From Clostridia bacterium (GTDB lineage Bacteria > Bacillota > Clostridia > Christensenellales > Borkfalkiaceae): 64,000 nucleotides of DNA. Made by a program: the position numbers and the translations under genes. The notes beneath the pieces are model-generated. The model saw only the letters and a list, made by a program, of their open reading frames with translations. It was not told where the DNA came from and did no database searches. This document shows positions 22,871 to 32,169 of this stretch, one piece after another (the stretch's first letter is position 1; each line of letters begins with the position of its first letter). The stretch covers positions 1-64,000 of the forward strand of contig JAFTHW010000001.1 in the NCBI GenBank assembly GCA_017457225.1, in the 5' to 3' direction.

Positions 22871-24241
22871 TCAAAGTCTGATAGAGTACTTATACATTTT
22901 CGCGAGCAACGAATCGGGGAGTCTATCTCTGTACTGACCGAGATAGATGAAGATCTTGCGGAAGAATTCCGTGTTGTCGCCACCGACTACGTAGTCGGGA
23001 AGTTCGGGCATCGTACCTTTATATTTCAAGATAAACAATTCGGTAAACTGATTTCTTTCTTCGGTGTTCAAAATCGCGATGAACGGATCGAAGCTCTTAC
23101 TATTGTAGAAATCGTAACCAGCGGTGCTTACGTGAGGGGAATGAGGCAAGAACGAAGGATTGACTTCCTGCGCCATTTCGATTCCGTCTACCGCGCCGCC
23201 AACGTAAGGATACGCTTCTGCATATTCTTCGAGAACGAAGCCTTCGTCGGGATCTTCTTCCTCAACGGGTTCTTCTTCAACGACTACTTTGCGAGAACGA
23301 ATCAGCAAGATCGTACCGAAGATGATCTGTACGAGCGCAACTGCCGCTGCGATCAAGGTGAACAACGTGAGGTTGTGTTGTACCTTTGCCGCTTCGGGAA
23401 CGGAGAACGCCACGTAGAATACGAGGAGAGCCACGATAAACTCTACGACGTAACGCACGAGATCACAAACGTAACCTTCTTCTTTCTGCATACGAATCAC
23501 GCCAATGGCAATGTTGATCAAAGACAAACCAACGATCGCGTAGAGCGCATAGTAATAATTCAACGATGCAACAACTTCAGCCAAACCGAGTTTAAAGGCT
23601 TTGGTGTTGTCGCCTGCGCTCAAAATACCGTAAACAAGAACGGCGGAAACAACCAAGGACAACAGCGCCTGAATCGATTTCGCAAAACCTTGTTTTCCAA
23701 GTTTCTTTACGGAAAGAATGAAATATACGAACAACGCAATCGCCGTAATAGCCAACGAAAGGAGCTCGAATTGCTGTACGTTTACGTAAACGGAAACAGC
23801 GTAATTGCCGTAAGCCGCCATCAAGAAGAACAGCGTCGTGCGAAGGAAGCAGGGCGCTTTCTTGCCGATGATCAAAGCGAGGATCCCGAAAACAGCTGCA
23901 AGAAGAACGAATACAATGGTCAAATAAATGGCGAGCATTGCATACGTTACCTGTTCAGGCAAGTAGCTGGGGATTACGCCGAAAATCTTTACGTTGGAAG
24001 AAAAAGATTTCGTAAGTACGGAAAAGAGGCTCATTTCCGCAACTTTACCGTCGCCCATACAAACGGTTAAAGGCAGGAAAAGACCTGCGACGCTGACGAT
24101 CGCGAACAAAATTGCGAACAAACGCGCTGCGATGTTTTTGCTTTGAGGTTCTTCCAAAGCAACTTCGGGTTGCTCGGGCAAAGCTTCGGGCATCATTTCT
24201 TCCACAGCTTCGTACTCAACGGGTTTTTTGTTGTTGCTCAT
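22871..24241 (-). CDS. Polytopic membrane protein of unknown function
   Basis: A 456-residue protein of no family I recognise. An acidic N-terminal tail (residues 1-34, rich in E/P) precedes about eight hydrophobic helices (about 35-315), arranged roughly as 1+2+2+2+1. A strongly acidic stretch EEEPVEEEDPDEGF follows, then a soluble C-terminal domain of about 110 residues (FDPFIAILNTEERNQFTELF through YLGQYRDRLPDSLLAKMYKY) with alternating aromatic and charged residues. Start ATG 24241 has AGGAGA. Monocistronic, with its own consensus promoter and terminator. It may be a membrane scaffold or sensor; function not assigned. Confidence 0.75.
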   Translation of the reverse strand: MSNNKKPVEYEAVEEMMPEALPEQPEVALEEPQSKNIAARLFAILFAIVSVAGLFLPLTVCMGDGKVAEMSLFSVLTKSFSSNVKIFGVIPSYLPEQVTYAMLAIYLTIVFVLLAAVFGILALIIGKKAPCFLRTTLFFLMAAYGNYAVSVYVNVQQFELLSLAITAIALFVYFILSVKKLGKQGFAKSIQALLSLVVSAVLVYGILSAGDNTKAFKLGLAEVVASLNYYYALYAIVGLSLINIAIGVIRMQKEEGYVCDLVRYVVEFIVALLVFYVAFSVPEAAKVQHNLTLFTLIAAAVALVQIIFGTILLIRSRKVVVEEEPVEEEDPDEGFVLEEYAEAYPYVGGAVDGIEMAQEVNPSFLPHSPHVSTAGYDFYNSKSFDPFIAILNTEERNQFTELFILKYKGTMPELPDYVVGGDNTEFFRKIFIYLGQYRDRLPDSLLAKMYKYSIRL

Positions 24242-24331
24242 AACAAATCTCCTGAAAAGTTATTTTGATTTAGCGAAGTCTCCCGCGTGCGCATAATGCG
24301 CGAGGGGAAACGATACTATTTATTTTACAGT

Positions 24332-24360
24332 ATTATAACACTTTTAAAAGGATATGTCAA
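24332..24360 (-). promoter_or_regulatory. Promoter of the polytopic membrane protein
   Basis: Minus-strand TTGACA (24355-24360), 17-bp spacer, TATAAT (24332-24337): perfect consensus. Confidence 0.85.
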
Positions 24361-24482
24361 TACATAAGATAATGAATTTTCAGGATTTTCTGAAAAAATA
24401 TCTTAATTTTTTTAAGAAGCAGGGAGTAAGAAGTAAAAAAACTTCTTTTTGCAAAGACGGGTATGTTTTATGGGAAAAGTCC

Positions 24483-24511
24483 TTGAAAAAAATTTTGATT
24501 TGCGGTATAAT
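24483..24511 (+). promoter_or_regulatory. Promoter of the PucR-type regulator
   Basis: TTGAAA (24483-24488), 17-bp spacer, TATAAT (24506-24511), 33 bp ahead of the start codon. Confidence 0.8.
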
Positions 24512-24544
24512 ACCAATAGGGAAAACAATTTTGGGGGAGGATCT

Positions 24545-25561
24545 ATGACCGAGCTTGAAAAAATCGCCCGTTCCACGGCGGAAAAATTGGGGATACGGTT
24601 CGAGTATTACAAAGAAAACGTCCGCCCCGAGGGGATTCCGGTATGCGATAAGCAGTTCGAGGGAATCGCCGACGACGGGAGTTATACTTATTTTCGATTT
24701 TTATATCAAAACGTCGGATATATCGGCGTATTACAGGGCGTAGGACAAAGCGAGCGCAATTACGCTACTTTGTTGCCTACCTATATCGAGAGCTTTGCAG
24801 AACGTTTTTCGGAACTTTCCAAAACCGAGTATTTAAAGCGGATTCTTTTAGGAGAATGTTCTTCAACGGGGATCTATAAATATGTGACGAAATTTTCGGT
24901 AAAAGACGCGGCGTGTTTCGCACTCGCCATTGAAGTCCCGAAGATGGTAGACGAGTCGTTGGCCCTGATGGAGCAATATTTTGGCAACAGTCTAGACACT
25001 GCGCTCAAAATGGACGCCAACCGTTGCGCCTTGGTCAAGTACGTGGACGAAAGTGGGGACGAATACCGTTCATCCGTCGATTACGCAGAGTTTTTGGCTC
25101 GTTCTTTGAAAGAGGAACTCGGTTTGGATGTTTTGGTGGGAGTTGGACCTACGGTGAACGAACTCAAAGAGGTGGCGGGATCGTACTTGTGCGCGGAAAA
25201 CGCACTCCGCTACGCCGACGTGTTCGAGAGTCGGGGAAACGTGCACTCTTATCGGGAATTCATTCTCGCCCGTGTGTTGGAAGATATCCCCGAAAGCAAA
25301 TGGGCGGAGTACGTAGCGGAGTTTTCGGACGAGCGGTTTAAAGAGATCTTTGAAAACGAAGAGATGATTTCGACGGCGGAGGAGTTTTTGCAGAGCAGCT
25401 TAAACACCAGCGAGACGGCGCGGAAATTGTACGTGCATCGCAATACGTTATTGTATAGATTAGACAAAATCGAAAAGGCGACGGGCTTAAATTTAAGGTC
25501 GTTTTCGGACGCTGTTGCGTTCCGCGTGTTGACGATTTTACGTAAATTACTCAATCGATAA
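24545..25561 (+). CDS. PucR/CdaR-type transcriptional regulator
   Basis: A 338-residue regulator. The C-terminal 60 residues form the PucR-type HTH (QSSLNTSETARKLYVHRNTL, then LYRLDKIEKATGLNL), which uses an 'R-N-T-L-x-Y-R' recognition helix. The middle region (about 130-270) resembles the GGDEF-like CdaR ligand domain; the N-terminal part may be a sensory domain. It starts at ATG 24545 after GGGGGAGG; a longer frame from 24449 crosses the promoter and is rejected. It precedes the S41 protease by 114 bp and may regulate it. Effector unknown. Confidence 0.82.
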   Translation: MTELEKIARSTAEKLGIRFEYYKENVRPEGIPVCDKQFEGIADDGSYTYFRFLYQNVGYIGVLQGVGQSERNYATLLPTYIESFAERFSELSKTEYLKRILLGECSSTGIYKYVTKFSVKDAACFALAIEVPKMVDESLALMEQYFGNSLDTALKMDANRCALVKYVDESGDEYRSSVDYAEFLARSLKEELGLDVLVGVGPTVNELKEVAGSYLCAENALRYADVFESRGNVHSYREFILARVLEDIPESKWAEYVAEFSDERFKEIFENEEMISTAEEFLQSSLNTSETARKLYVHRNTLLYRLDKIEKATGLNLRSFSDAVAFRVLTILRKLLNR

Positions 25562-25675
25562 AACCGTGACTTGAAGTTGGGAAACAGTATAGAAAGAGTC
25601 AGGGTTGGATATAGTAAAACAGATTTCCGTGAGCCGACAAGCCGTACGGAAATTTTCATAAAGAGAGGGAGCGGA

Positions 25676-27025
25676 ATGGAAAATACGGAATGGAATCCTT
25701 GGGATGAGGTACAGGAAGAGCAAAGGGAGCAGCTTCCCGTCGAAAAGAAGCGAAAGCCTTGGAAGCGAGGTGCGGCTTGGGCGCTTTGCGCGGTGATGGC
25801 GGCAGGTTTATTGGGAACGGGATTTCTCGTCGGGAGATTGACAATCGACGAAGAAATGCGTACGCTCCTGCGCGTGAAGCGCGAGATTCAAAAAGAATAT
25901 TATCAAGAGGTGACCGACGAGGAGTTTTACGACGCGTTGTTTTACGCGGTCAATAACAACGTTCTCGACGCGTATTCACAGTATTTGAGCGCCGAGGAGT
26001 TCGATGCTGTGACCGAGTCGGCAACAGGTAGAACGAGCGGTTTGGGCGTGGTGATCAACAAGTCCGATCTTTGCATTTTGCGCGTTTGCGGGAACTCGCC
26101 CGCCGAGCGCGCGGGGATACGAGTGGGCTCGTATATCGTAGGATTCGGTTTGACGGAAGAAACAATTCAGCAGAGTTCCGACCACGCAACATTTTCCGCT
26201 TTTTTGAACGGAGTCGAGGATGGGATTCCCTTTTATTTATTGTTAAAAGAGGGGGAAACGTTGTCGATCAAAAGCGCAACGAGAGAAAATTATGTGGAAA
26301 ATTACGTATTCTACCGCTCGAAAGATACTTCGTACGGGTTTACGGGCAATAAGGCGACAACGTTGACGGAACGGAGCGATGCGCTTGCTTGTCTAAACGC
26401 GGATACGGCGTATATAAGACTGACGCAATTTAACGGCTCGGCAGCGGAGCAGTTTCACGGGGCGATGTCGCAATTCAAAACGGAAAACAAGAAACATCTC
26501 GTTCTCGATCTGCGCGGGAATGGAGGCGGATACCTGAACATTATGCGGGAGATCGCCAGCTATTTTTGTAAAGGCTCGGAGAAAGAAAAACCCGTTGTAG
26601 CGGTCGCCGACTACGGGGAAAAGAAAGACGAGTTCAAAGCGTATGAGAATGTATACGACGAATATTTCTCTGCGGAAAGCCGCATTTGCGTGCTTGCTGA
26701 CAGGAGCACGGCTTCCGCTTCCGAATGTCTGATCGGGTGTATGGTGGATTACGGCACAACGGCGTACGGCGATATTTGTTTATTTACCGTGGACGGAACA
26801 GCGAAAACGTTCGGGAAAGGGATTATGCAAAATACCTACCCCTTACAGATTTTAAAAGGCAACGCCATTAAGCTCACGACGGCGGAGATCCGTTGGCCGT
26901 TGAGCGGTCATTCCATACACGGTAGGGGTATTTTACCCGAAGACGGGACGAAAGTGGCGCAAAATAACGGCTCGGAAGAAGAGGGAATCGCGGAGGCGGT
27001 CGCGAAACTGTTCCCGACTGCATAA
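25676..27025 (+). CDS. S41 family C-terminal processing peptidase
   Basis: A 449-residue membrane-anchored serine protease. An acidic N-terminus is followed by one transmembrane helix (about residues 25-50), a PDZ domain (about 115-190, SGLGVVINKSDLCILRVCGN) and the S41 catalytic domain (about 225-445). The Ser-Lys dyad is visible as ADRSTASASECLIGCM (Ser near residue 348) and KTFGKGIMQNT (Lys near 380), plus the substrate-cleft LRGNGGGYLN. Start ATG 25676 has AGAGAGGGAG. Related proteases (CtpA/CtpB) trim envelope or signalling proteins; the target here is unknown. A good terminator follows. Confidence 0.9.
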   Translation: MENTEWNPWDEVQEEQREQLPVEKKRKPWKRGAAWALCAVMAAGLLGTGFLVGRLTIDEEMRTLLRVKREIQKEYYQEVTDEEFYDALFYAVNNNVLDAYSQYLSAEEFDAVTESATGRTSGLGVVINKSDLCILRVCGNSPAERAGIRVGSYIVGFGLTEETIQQSSDHATFSAFLNGVEDGIPFYLLLKEGETLSIKSATRENYVENYVFYRSKDTSYGFTGNKATTLTERSDALACLNADTAYIRLTQFNGSAAEQFHGAMSQFKTENKKHLVLDLRGNGGGYLNIMREIASYFCKGSEKEKPVVAVADYGEKKDEFKAYENVYDEYFSAESRICVLADRSTASASECLIGCMVDYGTTAYGDICLFTVDGTAKTFGKGIMQNTYPLQILKGNAIKLTTAEIRWPLSGHSIHGRGILPEDGTKVAQNNGSEEEGIAEAVAKLFPTA

Positions 27026-27051
27026 CGGATTGAAAAACAAATAAAGACAAA

Positions 27052-27090
27052 CAAAAAGGCTTATCGAAAAGATAAGCCTTTTTGTTTTTA
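27052..27090 (+). terminator. Terminator of the S41 protease gene
   Basis: CAAAAAGGCTTATC / GATAAGCCTTTTTG stem with GAAAA loop and a following TTTTTA run. Confidence 0.9.
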
Positions 27091-27184
27091 TGTGGAGGTT
27101 CTCTTATAAAAAGGGAATCTGTGAGCGAAGCCTTGTACGGAAAGTATAACCCGTCAATATGTTGGCTTCGTTGTAAAAATGTGA

Positions 27185-27217
27185 TAGTTTGCGGAAAATT
27201 TAAATTTCCGCAAACTA
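27185..27217 (-). terminator. Probable terminator of the transketolase operon
   Basis: A perfect inverted repeat TAGTTTGCGGAAA / TTTCCGCAAACTA 11 bp beyond the tkt stop. The trailing T-run on the minus strand is weak and displaced, so the call is by position and stem strength. Confidence 0.6.
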
Positions 27218-27228
27218 CCTGAATTTCC

Positions 27229-29229
27229 TTATTTTGCTTTTTCTACCGAAGCGAGCGCCTTTTCCACTACGTTTTCAACGGTGAAACCGAAGTGAGGGAA
27301 GAGAACGCCTGCAGGCGCGGAAGCGCCAAACGTGGTCATACCGACGATTTCGCCGCATTCGCCTGCATATCTGTACCAACTGTAAGGAGAGCCTGCTTCT
27401 ACGCATACTCTTGCTTTGACGTTTGCGGGGAGAACGGACGCTTTATAATCCGCCGATTGTTTTTCGAACTCTTCGATACAAGGCATAGAAACGACTCGCG
27501 CATTCACGCCTTTTGCCGCAAGCTCCGCTTTTGCTTTTACGCAAAGCTCTACTTCCGAACCCGTGCCGATGAGCAATACGTCGGGGGTACCTTCGCAATC
27601 TTCGAGTACGTAACCGCCTTTAAGCGCTTCTTTGCCGCTGTTTGCGTATTGAGGCAAGTTCTGGCGGGAAAGAACGAGAACGGTGGGTTCGCAACCGCTC
27701 ATAGCCGATACCCAAGCCGCCGCCGTTTCCTTGCCGTCTGCGGGACGGTAAACGTTTACGCCGGGAATGGAACGGAGCATAATGAGCTGTTCTACGGGTT
27801 GATGAGTAGGACCGTCTTCGCCGACACCTATGGAGTCGTGCGTCATAATATACGTAACCGGCAATTTCATCAAAGCGGACAAACGGATTGCAGGTTTGCA
27901 ATAATCGGAGAATACGAAAAACGTAGCGCAGTACGCTTGCATGCCGCCGTGAAGCTGCATACCGTTCGCGATCGCCGCCATCGCGTGTTCGCGGATACCG
28001 AAATGAATGTTTCTGCCGCCAAAGTTATCGGGGGAGAACGTACCGTATTTCATTTCGTCCGTGTCTTTCATATCCGAAAGGTTGGAGGGAGCGAGGTCTG
28101 CCGAGCCGCCGATGAGCTGGGGCATTTTTGCTGCGAGCTTGTTCAATACTTTCGCAGAAGTCTGACGGGTCGCCATAGGCTTTTCAAAATCGTACAAATC
28201 CGTCATTTCGTCGAAGTTGGGCTTCTCGCCTGCCATCGCCGCCTTGTATTCCGCCGCGAGTTCGGGATACGTATTTTCGTAATCTACGAACATCTTCTTC
28301 CAACGGGATTCCTTGCTCGCGCCGGCTGCGCCTGCTTGCGCGCAATGATCGAACACGGCTTGAGGGCAATCGAAAGGCTCGTATTCCCAACCGAGTTTTT
28401 CTTTGGATTTTTGAAGATTTTCCGCTCCCAAAGGCGCGCCGTGACATTTCGCGCTGCCTTCGAGGGGGGAGCCGTGACCGATGTTGGTACGGCAAATGAT
28501 GATGGAGGGTTTGTCCGTACGCGCTTTTGCTTTTTCGATCGCTTCGGACAAAGCCACTACGTCGTCGGGGGTAGTGGCGAGGTCTACGTGGAGAACCTGC
28601 CAGTTTTGCGCCGCGAAACGCGCGCCTACGTTTTCTTTAAACGTTACGTCCGTATCCCCTTCGATGGTGATGTCGTTATCGTCGTACAAAACGATAAGTT
28701 TTCCAAGTGCGTGCGTACCTGCAAAGGAGCAAGCTTCGTACGCGATCCCTTCTTCCAAACAACCGTCGCCGCAAATCGCGTAGGTGTAGTGGTCAACCAC
28801 TTTAAAACCGGGTTTGTTGTATTTTGCGGCAAGATTCGCTTCCGCAAGCGCCATACCGACGGCGTTGGCAATACCCTGACCGAGAGGCCCCGTCGTAGTT
28901 TCCACGCCTGCGGTGTGGCCGTATTCGGGATGACCGGGCGTTTTCGAGCCGAGCTGACGGAAGTTCATCAAATCCTCTTTCGTCAATCCCATTCCGTAGA
29001 GATAGAACAAGGAATAGTCAAGCATCGAGCCGTGACCTGCGGACAAAATAAATCTGTCGCGGTTTTCCCAAGCGGGATCTTTGGGATTGAATTTCAAAAA
29101 GTTTTGAAACAGCGTATAGCCGATCGGAGCGCAGCCCATAGGCAAACCGGGGTGACCGGATTTCGCTTTTTCAATCGCTTCCGCGGATAAAATTCTTATC
29201 GCGTTGATGGTAGTTTTCTGTACGTCCAT
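27229..29229 (-). CDS. tkt: Transketolase
   Basis: A 666-residue thiamine diphosphate enzyme exchanging two-carbon units between ketose and aldose phosphates in the pentose phosphate pathway. Seen: the N-terminal ANAIRILSAEAIEKAKSGHPG-like start, GHTAGVETTTGPLGQGIANAVG, the ThDP/Mg motif GDGCLEEGIAYEACSFAGTH ending in the YDDN asparagine, the catalytic IREHAMAAIANGM Glu, and the phosphate-binding THDSIGVGEDGPTHQPVEQ loop. Full length (E. coli TktA 663). AGGAGA precedes ATG 29229. It lies 54 bp behind the phosphohexomutase gene in the same direction, a central-carbon operon. Confidence 0.97.
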   Translation of the reverse strand: MDVQKTTINAIRILSAEAIEKAKSGHPGLPMGCAPIGYTLFQNFLKFNPKDPAWENRDRFILSAGHGSMLDYSLFYLYGMGLTKEDLMNFRQLGSKTPGHPEYGHTAGVETTTGPLGQGIANAVGMALAEANLAAKYNKPGFKVVDHYTYAICGDGCLEEGIAYEACSFAGTHALGKLIVLYDDNDITIEGDTDVTFKENVGARFAAQNWQVLHVDLATTPDDVVALSEAIEKAKARTDKPSIIICRTNIGHGSPLEGSAKCHGAPLGAENLQKSKEKLGWEYEPFDCPQAVFDHCAQAGAAGASKESRWKKMFVDYENTYPELAAEYKAAMAGEKPNFDEMTDLYDFEKPMATRQTSAKVLNKLAAKMPQLIGGSADLAPSNLSDMKDTDEMKYGTFSPDNFGGRNIHFGIREHAMAAIANGMQLHGGMQAYCATFFVFSDYCKPAIRLSALMKLPVTYIMTHDSIGVGEDGPTHQPVEQLIMLRSIPGVNVYRPADGKETAAAWVSAMSGCEPTVLVLSRQNLPQYANSGKEALKGGYVLEDCEGTPDVLLIGTGSEVELCVKAKAELAAKGVNARVVSMPCIEEFEKQSADYKASVLPANVKARVCVEAGSPYSWYRYAGECGEIVGMTTFGASAPAGVLFPHFGFTVENVVEKALASVEKAK

Positions 29230-29283
29230 AACATTCTCCTATATTTTATATTTTTCTTTTTTGGTGATAGCAAGCGGAGCGAT

Positions 29284-30861
29284 TTAGATGGCGCCGCGCC
29301 AATTATGTTTCGCCTTTTCCATCGCGTCCGCGCGAGCGTCCGCAATCGCCTTTTCAAAAGCTGTAAGATCGAGGAAATCGTATTTTTTAAGGAAGTAATA
29401 CAAATCCTTGACGATTTTAAGGCTTCCGCCCATACCATTGCTCTCTACGTTGATGGGTAACACGGGATCGTGCAGGCTCAGGCGGATCAATGCCCAACCC
29501 TCGCCGTGCGCTTCGTCGTAGTTTGCGCGAATTCCCTCGTAATTCTCTTTCGAAGGAGTGATATACGCGGTTTTCGTCGCGTACGCGGTAAAGTCCGCAA
29601 TAATTGTTTTACCAAGCTCTTTAAAATCGCAATCGGCCTTGAATTTCACGCGGAGTTCCTTCGCTTCCGTAGGCTCTTCGAGATTTTGCACGAGTTTGGT
29701 AAGATTTTTTCCCTCTTTTGCCGCTTTGGCAAGAGCAATGAGGATACGCGTGATCAAATACGCTCCGTCGTCGAGGAAATAATTTTCTTTCAAAGCCGCG
29801 TGTCCGCTCGTTTCGATCGCGAGGGGAGTATATTCTCCGAGCTTGTTGAGTCGGATCGCCTCGTTGATCACGTTTTTATAACCTCTCTTAAAACGGTGGT
29901 GTCTGCCACCCATGTTCGAGATGAACTTGCTCAATCCGTCCGAAGTGACCGAATCGGTAACGATTGTACCGGGTTTTTCGGAAAGCAGGATTGCGGAGAT
30001 GAGTGCGATCAAACGGTTACGGTTGATTTCTTTGCCGTCTTGATCTACTGCGCCGGCTCTATCCACGTCCGTATCGAAGATAATTCCGAAATCCGCCTTT
30101 GCCGAAAGAACGGCGTTGCAAACCGAGCGAATCGCGTCTTCGTTTTCGGGGTTGGGAATATGGTTGGGAAACGTTCCGTCGGGTTCGAGGAATTGAGATC
30201 CCGTCGTATCTGCGCCAAGAGGCTCTAATACTTTATCGGCAAAGAATCCGCCCGCTCCGTTGCCTGCGTCTACGACGATTTTCTTTCCTTTCAAAGGAGT
30301 TTCTTCTCCCGTATTCGCGCGGATAAGTTGCACAAGGTATGCCGCGTAATCGTCAAGATAGGGTTTTTGGGTGACCGTTCCGATCTCGCCCGGTTGTGCA
30401 AATCGGAACGTAGCCGCAATTTCCAGAATTTCCTTTATATCCGAATCTTCCAGACCGCCTTGCGGAGCGAAGAATTTTAAACCGTTGCGGTGGAAAGGCA
30501 AATGGCTTGCCGTGATCATAATCGAGCCGTCGCAGGGATTTTCTTTCCAAGTTTCTTCGCGAAGTAGGGTAAACATAGAAGGCGTGGTGGAAAGTCCGGT
30601 CACAACCGCGTCGTGTCCCGTCGAGGTAATCCCTTTCACAGTTGCGTCCAAAAGCGTGGGCGCGGAGATACGGGAATCGTGTCCAACGGCGATCCGCACT
30701 TTGATTTTTCCCGTGCGGGTAATGAGCCATACGCAGAATGCTTTCGCAATGTTTTCCACGGCTTCCGTCGTCAAAGTAACGGGTTCGTTTTCCACTCCGT
30801 CTACGGCAACGCCGCGCACGTCCGAACCGTTCCGCAGTTTCAAGTAATCCTGTAAAGTCAT
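29284..30861 (-). CDS. Phosphoglucomutase/phosphomannomutase family enzyme
   Basis: A 525-residue alpha-D-phosphohexomutase interconverting hexose 1- and 6-phosphates. The phosphoserine loop is MITASHLPFHRNG with Ser119 (the variant 'ASHLP' rather than ASHNP). The Mg loop is FDTDVDRAGAVD, the sugar-specificity loop ETSGHAALKEN, and a C-terminal phosphate-binding domain follows. Start ATG 30861 (MTLQDYLKL) is chosen for CGGAGAAAA; a longer frame to 30915 overlaps the promoter. It could feed the UDPGP pyrophosphorylase at 34539 with sugar 1-phosphate. Substrate preference (Glc, Man or GlcNAc) is not settled. Confidence 0.9.
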   Translation of the reverse strand: MTLQDYLKLRNGSDVRGVAVDGVENEPVTLTTEAVENIAKAFCVWLITRTGKIKVRIAVGHDSRISAPTLLDATVKGITSTGHDAVVTGLSTTPSMFTLLREETWKENPCDGSIMITASHLPFHRNGLKFFAPQGGLEDSDIKEILEIAATFRFAQPGEIGTVTQKPYLDDYAAYLVQLIRANTGEETPLKGKKIVVDAGNGAGGFFADKVLEPLGADTTGSQFLEPDGTFPNHIPNPENEDAIRSVCNAVLSAKADFGIIFDTDVDRAGAVDQDGKEINRNRLIALISAILLSEKPGTIVTDSVTSDGLSKFISNMGGRHHRFKRGYKNVINEAIRLNKLGEYTPLAIETSGHAALKENYFLDDGAYLITRILIALAKAAKEGKNLTKLVQNLEEPTEAKELRVKFKADCDFKELGKTIIADFTAYATKTAYITPSKENYEGIRANYDEAHGEGWALIRLSLHDPVLPINVESNGMGGSLKIVKDLYYFLKKYDFLDLTAFEKAIADARADAMEKAKHNWRGAI

Positions 30862-30938
30862 TCGTTTTTCTCCGTGTTGTCGATCGTAAATTTCCGGAAT
30901 TTTCGCGATTGGCAAAAAGTCCGAATAACCACAAATAC

Positions 30939-30967
30939 ATTATACATTTTTTTATTGCTTTTTTCAA
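30939..30967 (-). promoter_or_regulatory. Promoter of the phosphohexomutase-tkt operon
   Basis: Minus-strand TTGAAA (30962-30967), 17-bp spacer, TATAAT (30939-30944). Confidence 0.78.
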
Positions 30968-31083
30968 GTCTTTTTTAGAAAAATTTCAGGAAAAATATTT
31001 TTTCTTTGTTCCTTTCGTAAAAAAGGGGGAGTAAAACCCTCCGTCTCGCGGTTTTTTCGTTTTTTACAAGGAGTCAAAATTCC

Positions 31084-31113
31084 CTTGACAAAGAAAAGAA
31101 GAATATGATATAA
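31084..31113 (+). promoter_or_regulatory. Promoter of the DegV gene
   Basis: TTGACA (31084-31089), 18-bp spacer, TATAAT (31108-31113). Confidence 0.8.
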
Positions 31114-31161
31114 TAAATTGTCAGAAAAAGATATGACAAATCCGTAAAGGAGAAAACGGTT

Positions 31162-32064
31162 ATGGCATTGTTTGCAGTTTCAACCGATTCAACCAGCGAT
31201 TTAAAAAAGGAATACGTGCAAAGAAGCGCCGTGTATTTCGTTCCTTTGACGTTTACGATGGAAAAGGACGGCGTGATCGAAGAAGGACTTGATCATTTTT
31301 CCACCGAGCAGGAATACGTGGAGTTTTATAAAAAAGTCAGAGAGGGGTACTTCCCCCGTACGGCGAAGCTCAACTACCAAGCGCATATGGATCATTTCAC
31401 GGCGATGGCGGAAGCGGGAGTGGAAGACGTAGTCCATTTCACTATTTCTTCGGGACTTGCCAATACGATCACGATTACGAAGCAGGCAGCGGCGGACGTG
31501 AAAGCGAAATATCCCAAATTCAACGTTTACGCAGTCGATCCGTTGTCGGCGACGGCGGGGCAGGGCGTACTTGTTCGGATCGCCGTAGATTGTCGGGATC
31601 AAGGAATGACGGCGAAAGAAACGTACGAGCTTTTGATGGAAATCCGAAACAACGTACAGCATTGTATTATACCCGATAATTTATTTTATCTCAAAAAGGG
31701 CGGGAGAGTTTCGGCAACGTCAGCGGTGGTCGGTACGATGCTCAATATCAAACCGATGCTCACGTTCGACGTCGAGGGAAAACTGAAAGTCGTCGAAAAA
31801 TGCAAGGGAATGAAAAAGGCGTTTGCCCGCATTGCGGACTATATGCAAAAAGCCCCTTGTGACGAAAGAGGACTGGCGATCGTCGTGCATACCGACAATC
31901 CGACGGGCGCGCAGGAGCTTGCGACTCTTCTCGAAAATCGGTGGGGAATCAAACCCATAATCGATATTATGGGACCCGTAATCGGCTCGCACGTAGGACC
32001 GGGCTCGGTTTCCTGTTGTTGGGTGTCCACCAAAACGAGAACGGAACTTATGGGCGATCTTTAA
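31162..32064 (+). CDS. DegV family fatty-acid-binding protein
   Basis: A 300-residue cytosolic protein of the DegV/FakB family, which presents a bound fatty acid to the kinase FakA for phosphorylation. Seen: the N-terminal VSTDSTSDLKKEY, the TAKLNYQAHMDHF segment with the fatty-acid carboxylate region, the conserved ISSGLANTITITKQAA and the C-terminal IGSHVGPGS loop with its catalytic-site His and Gly residues. Length is standard (280-300). ATG 31162 has AAAGGAG. Monocistronic; no FakA (DhaK-like) partner in this window, so fatty-acid specificity and pathway are inferred from family only. Confidence 0.9.
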   Translation: MALFAVSTDSTSDLKKEYVQRSAVYFVPLTFTMEKDGVIEEGLDHFSTEQEYVEFYKKVREGYFPRTAKLNYQAHMDHFTAMAEAGVEDVVHFTISSGLANTITITKQAAADVKAKYPKFNVYAVDPLSATAGQGVLVRIAVDCRDQGMTAKETYELLMEIRNNVQHCIIPDNLFYLKKGGRVSATSAVVGTMLNIKPMLTFDVEGKLKVVEKCKGMKKAFARIADYMQKAPCDERGLAIVVHTDNPTGAQELATLLENRWGIKPIIDIMGPVIGSHVGPGSVSCCWVSTKTRTELMGDL

Positions 32065-32126
32065 AAGATGGATAAAGAAGCGGAAACGGCGACTCGACGG
32101 AGTTCGTCGTTTTTTTGTGAAAACGC

Positions 32127-32155
32127 TTGCTTTTGCGGTGAAATTGTAGTATAAT
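32127..32155 (+). promoter_or_regulatory. Promoter of the B12-riboswitch operon
   Basis: TTGCTT (32127-32132), 17-bp spacer, TATAAT (32150-32155), directly ahead of the riboswitch. Confidence 0.72.
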
Positions 32156-32169
32156 AAGCTCAACCGAAT

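Noticed and set aside
24354..24548. Small ORF upstream of the PucR-type regulator
   Set aside because: Lies across two promoters in AT-rich DNA with no ribosome site.
27292..29190. 632-codon open frame antisense to transketolase
   Set aside because: Shadow of tkt; composition typical of reversed coding sequence, no start signals.
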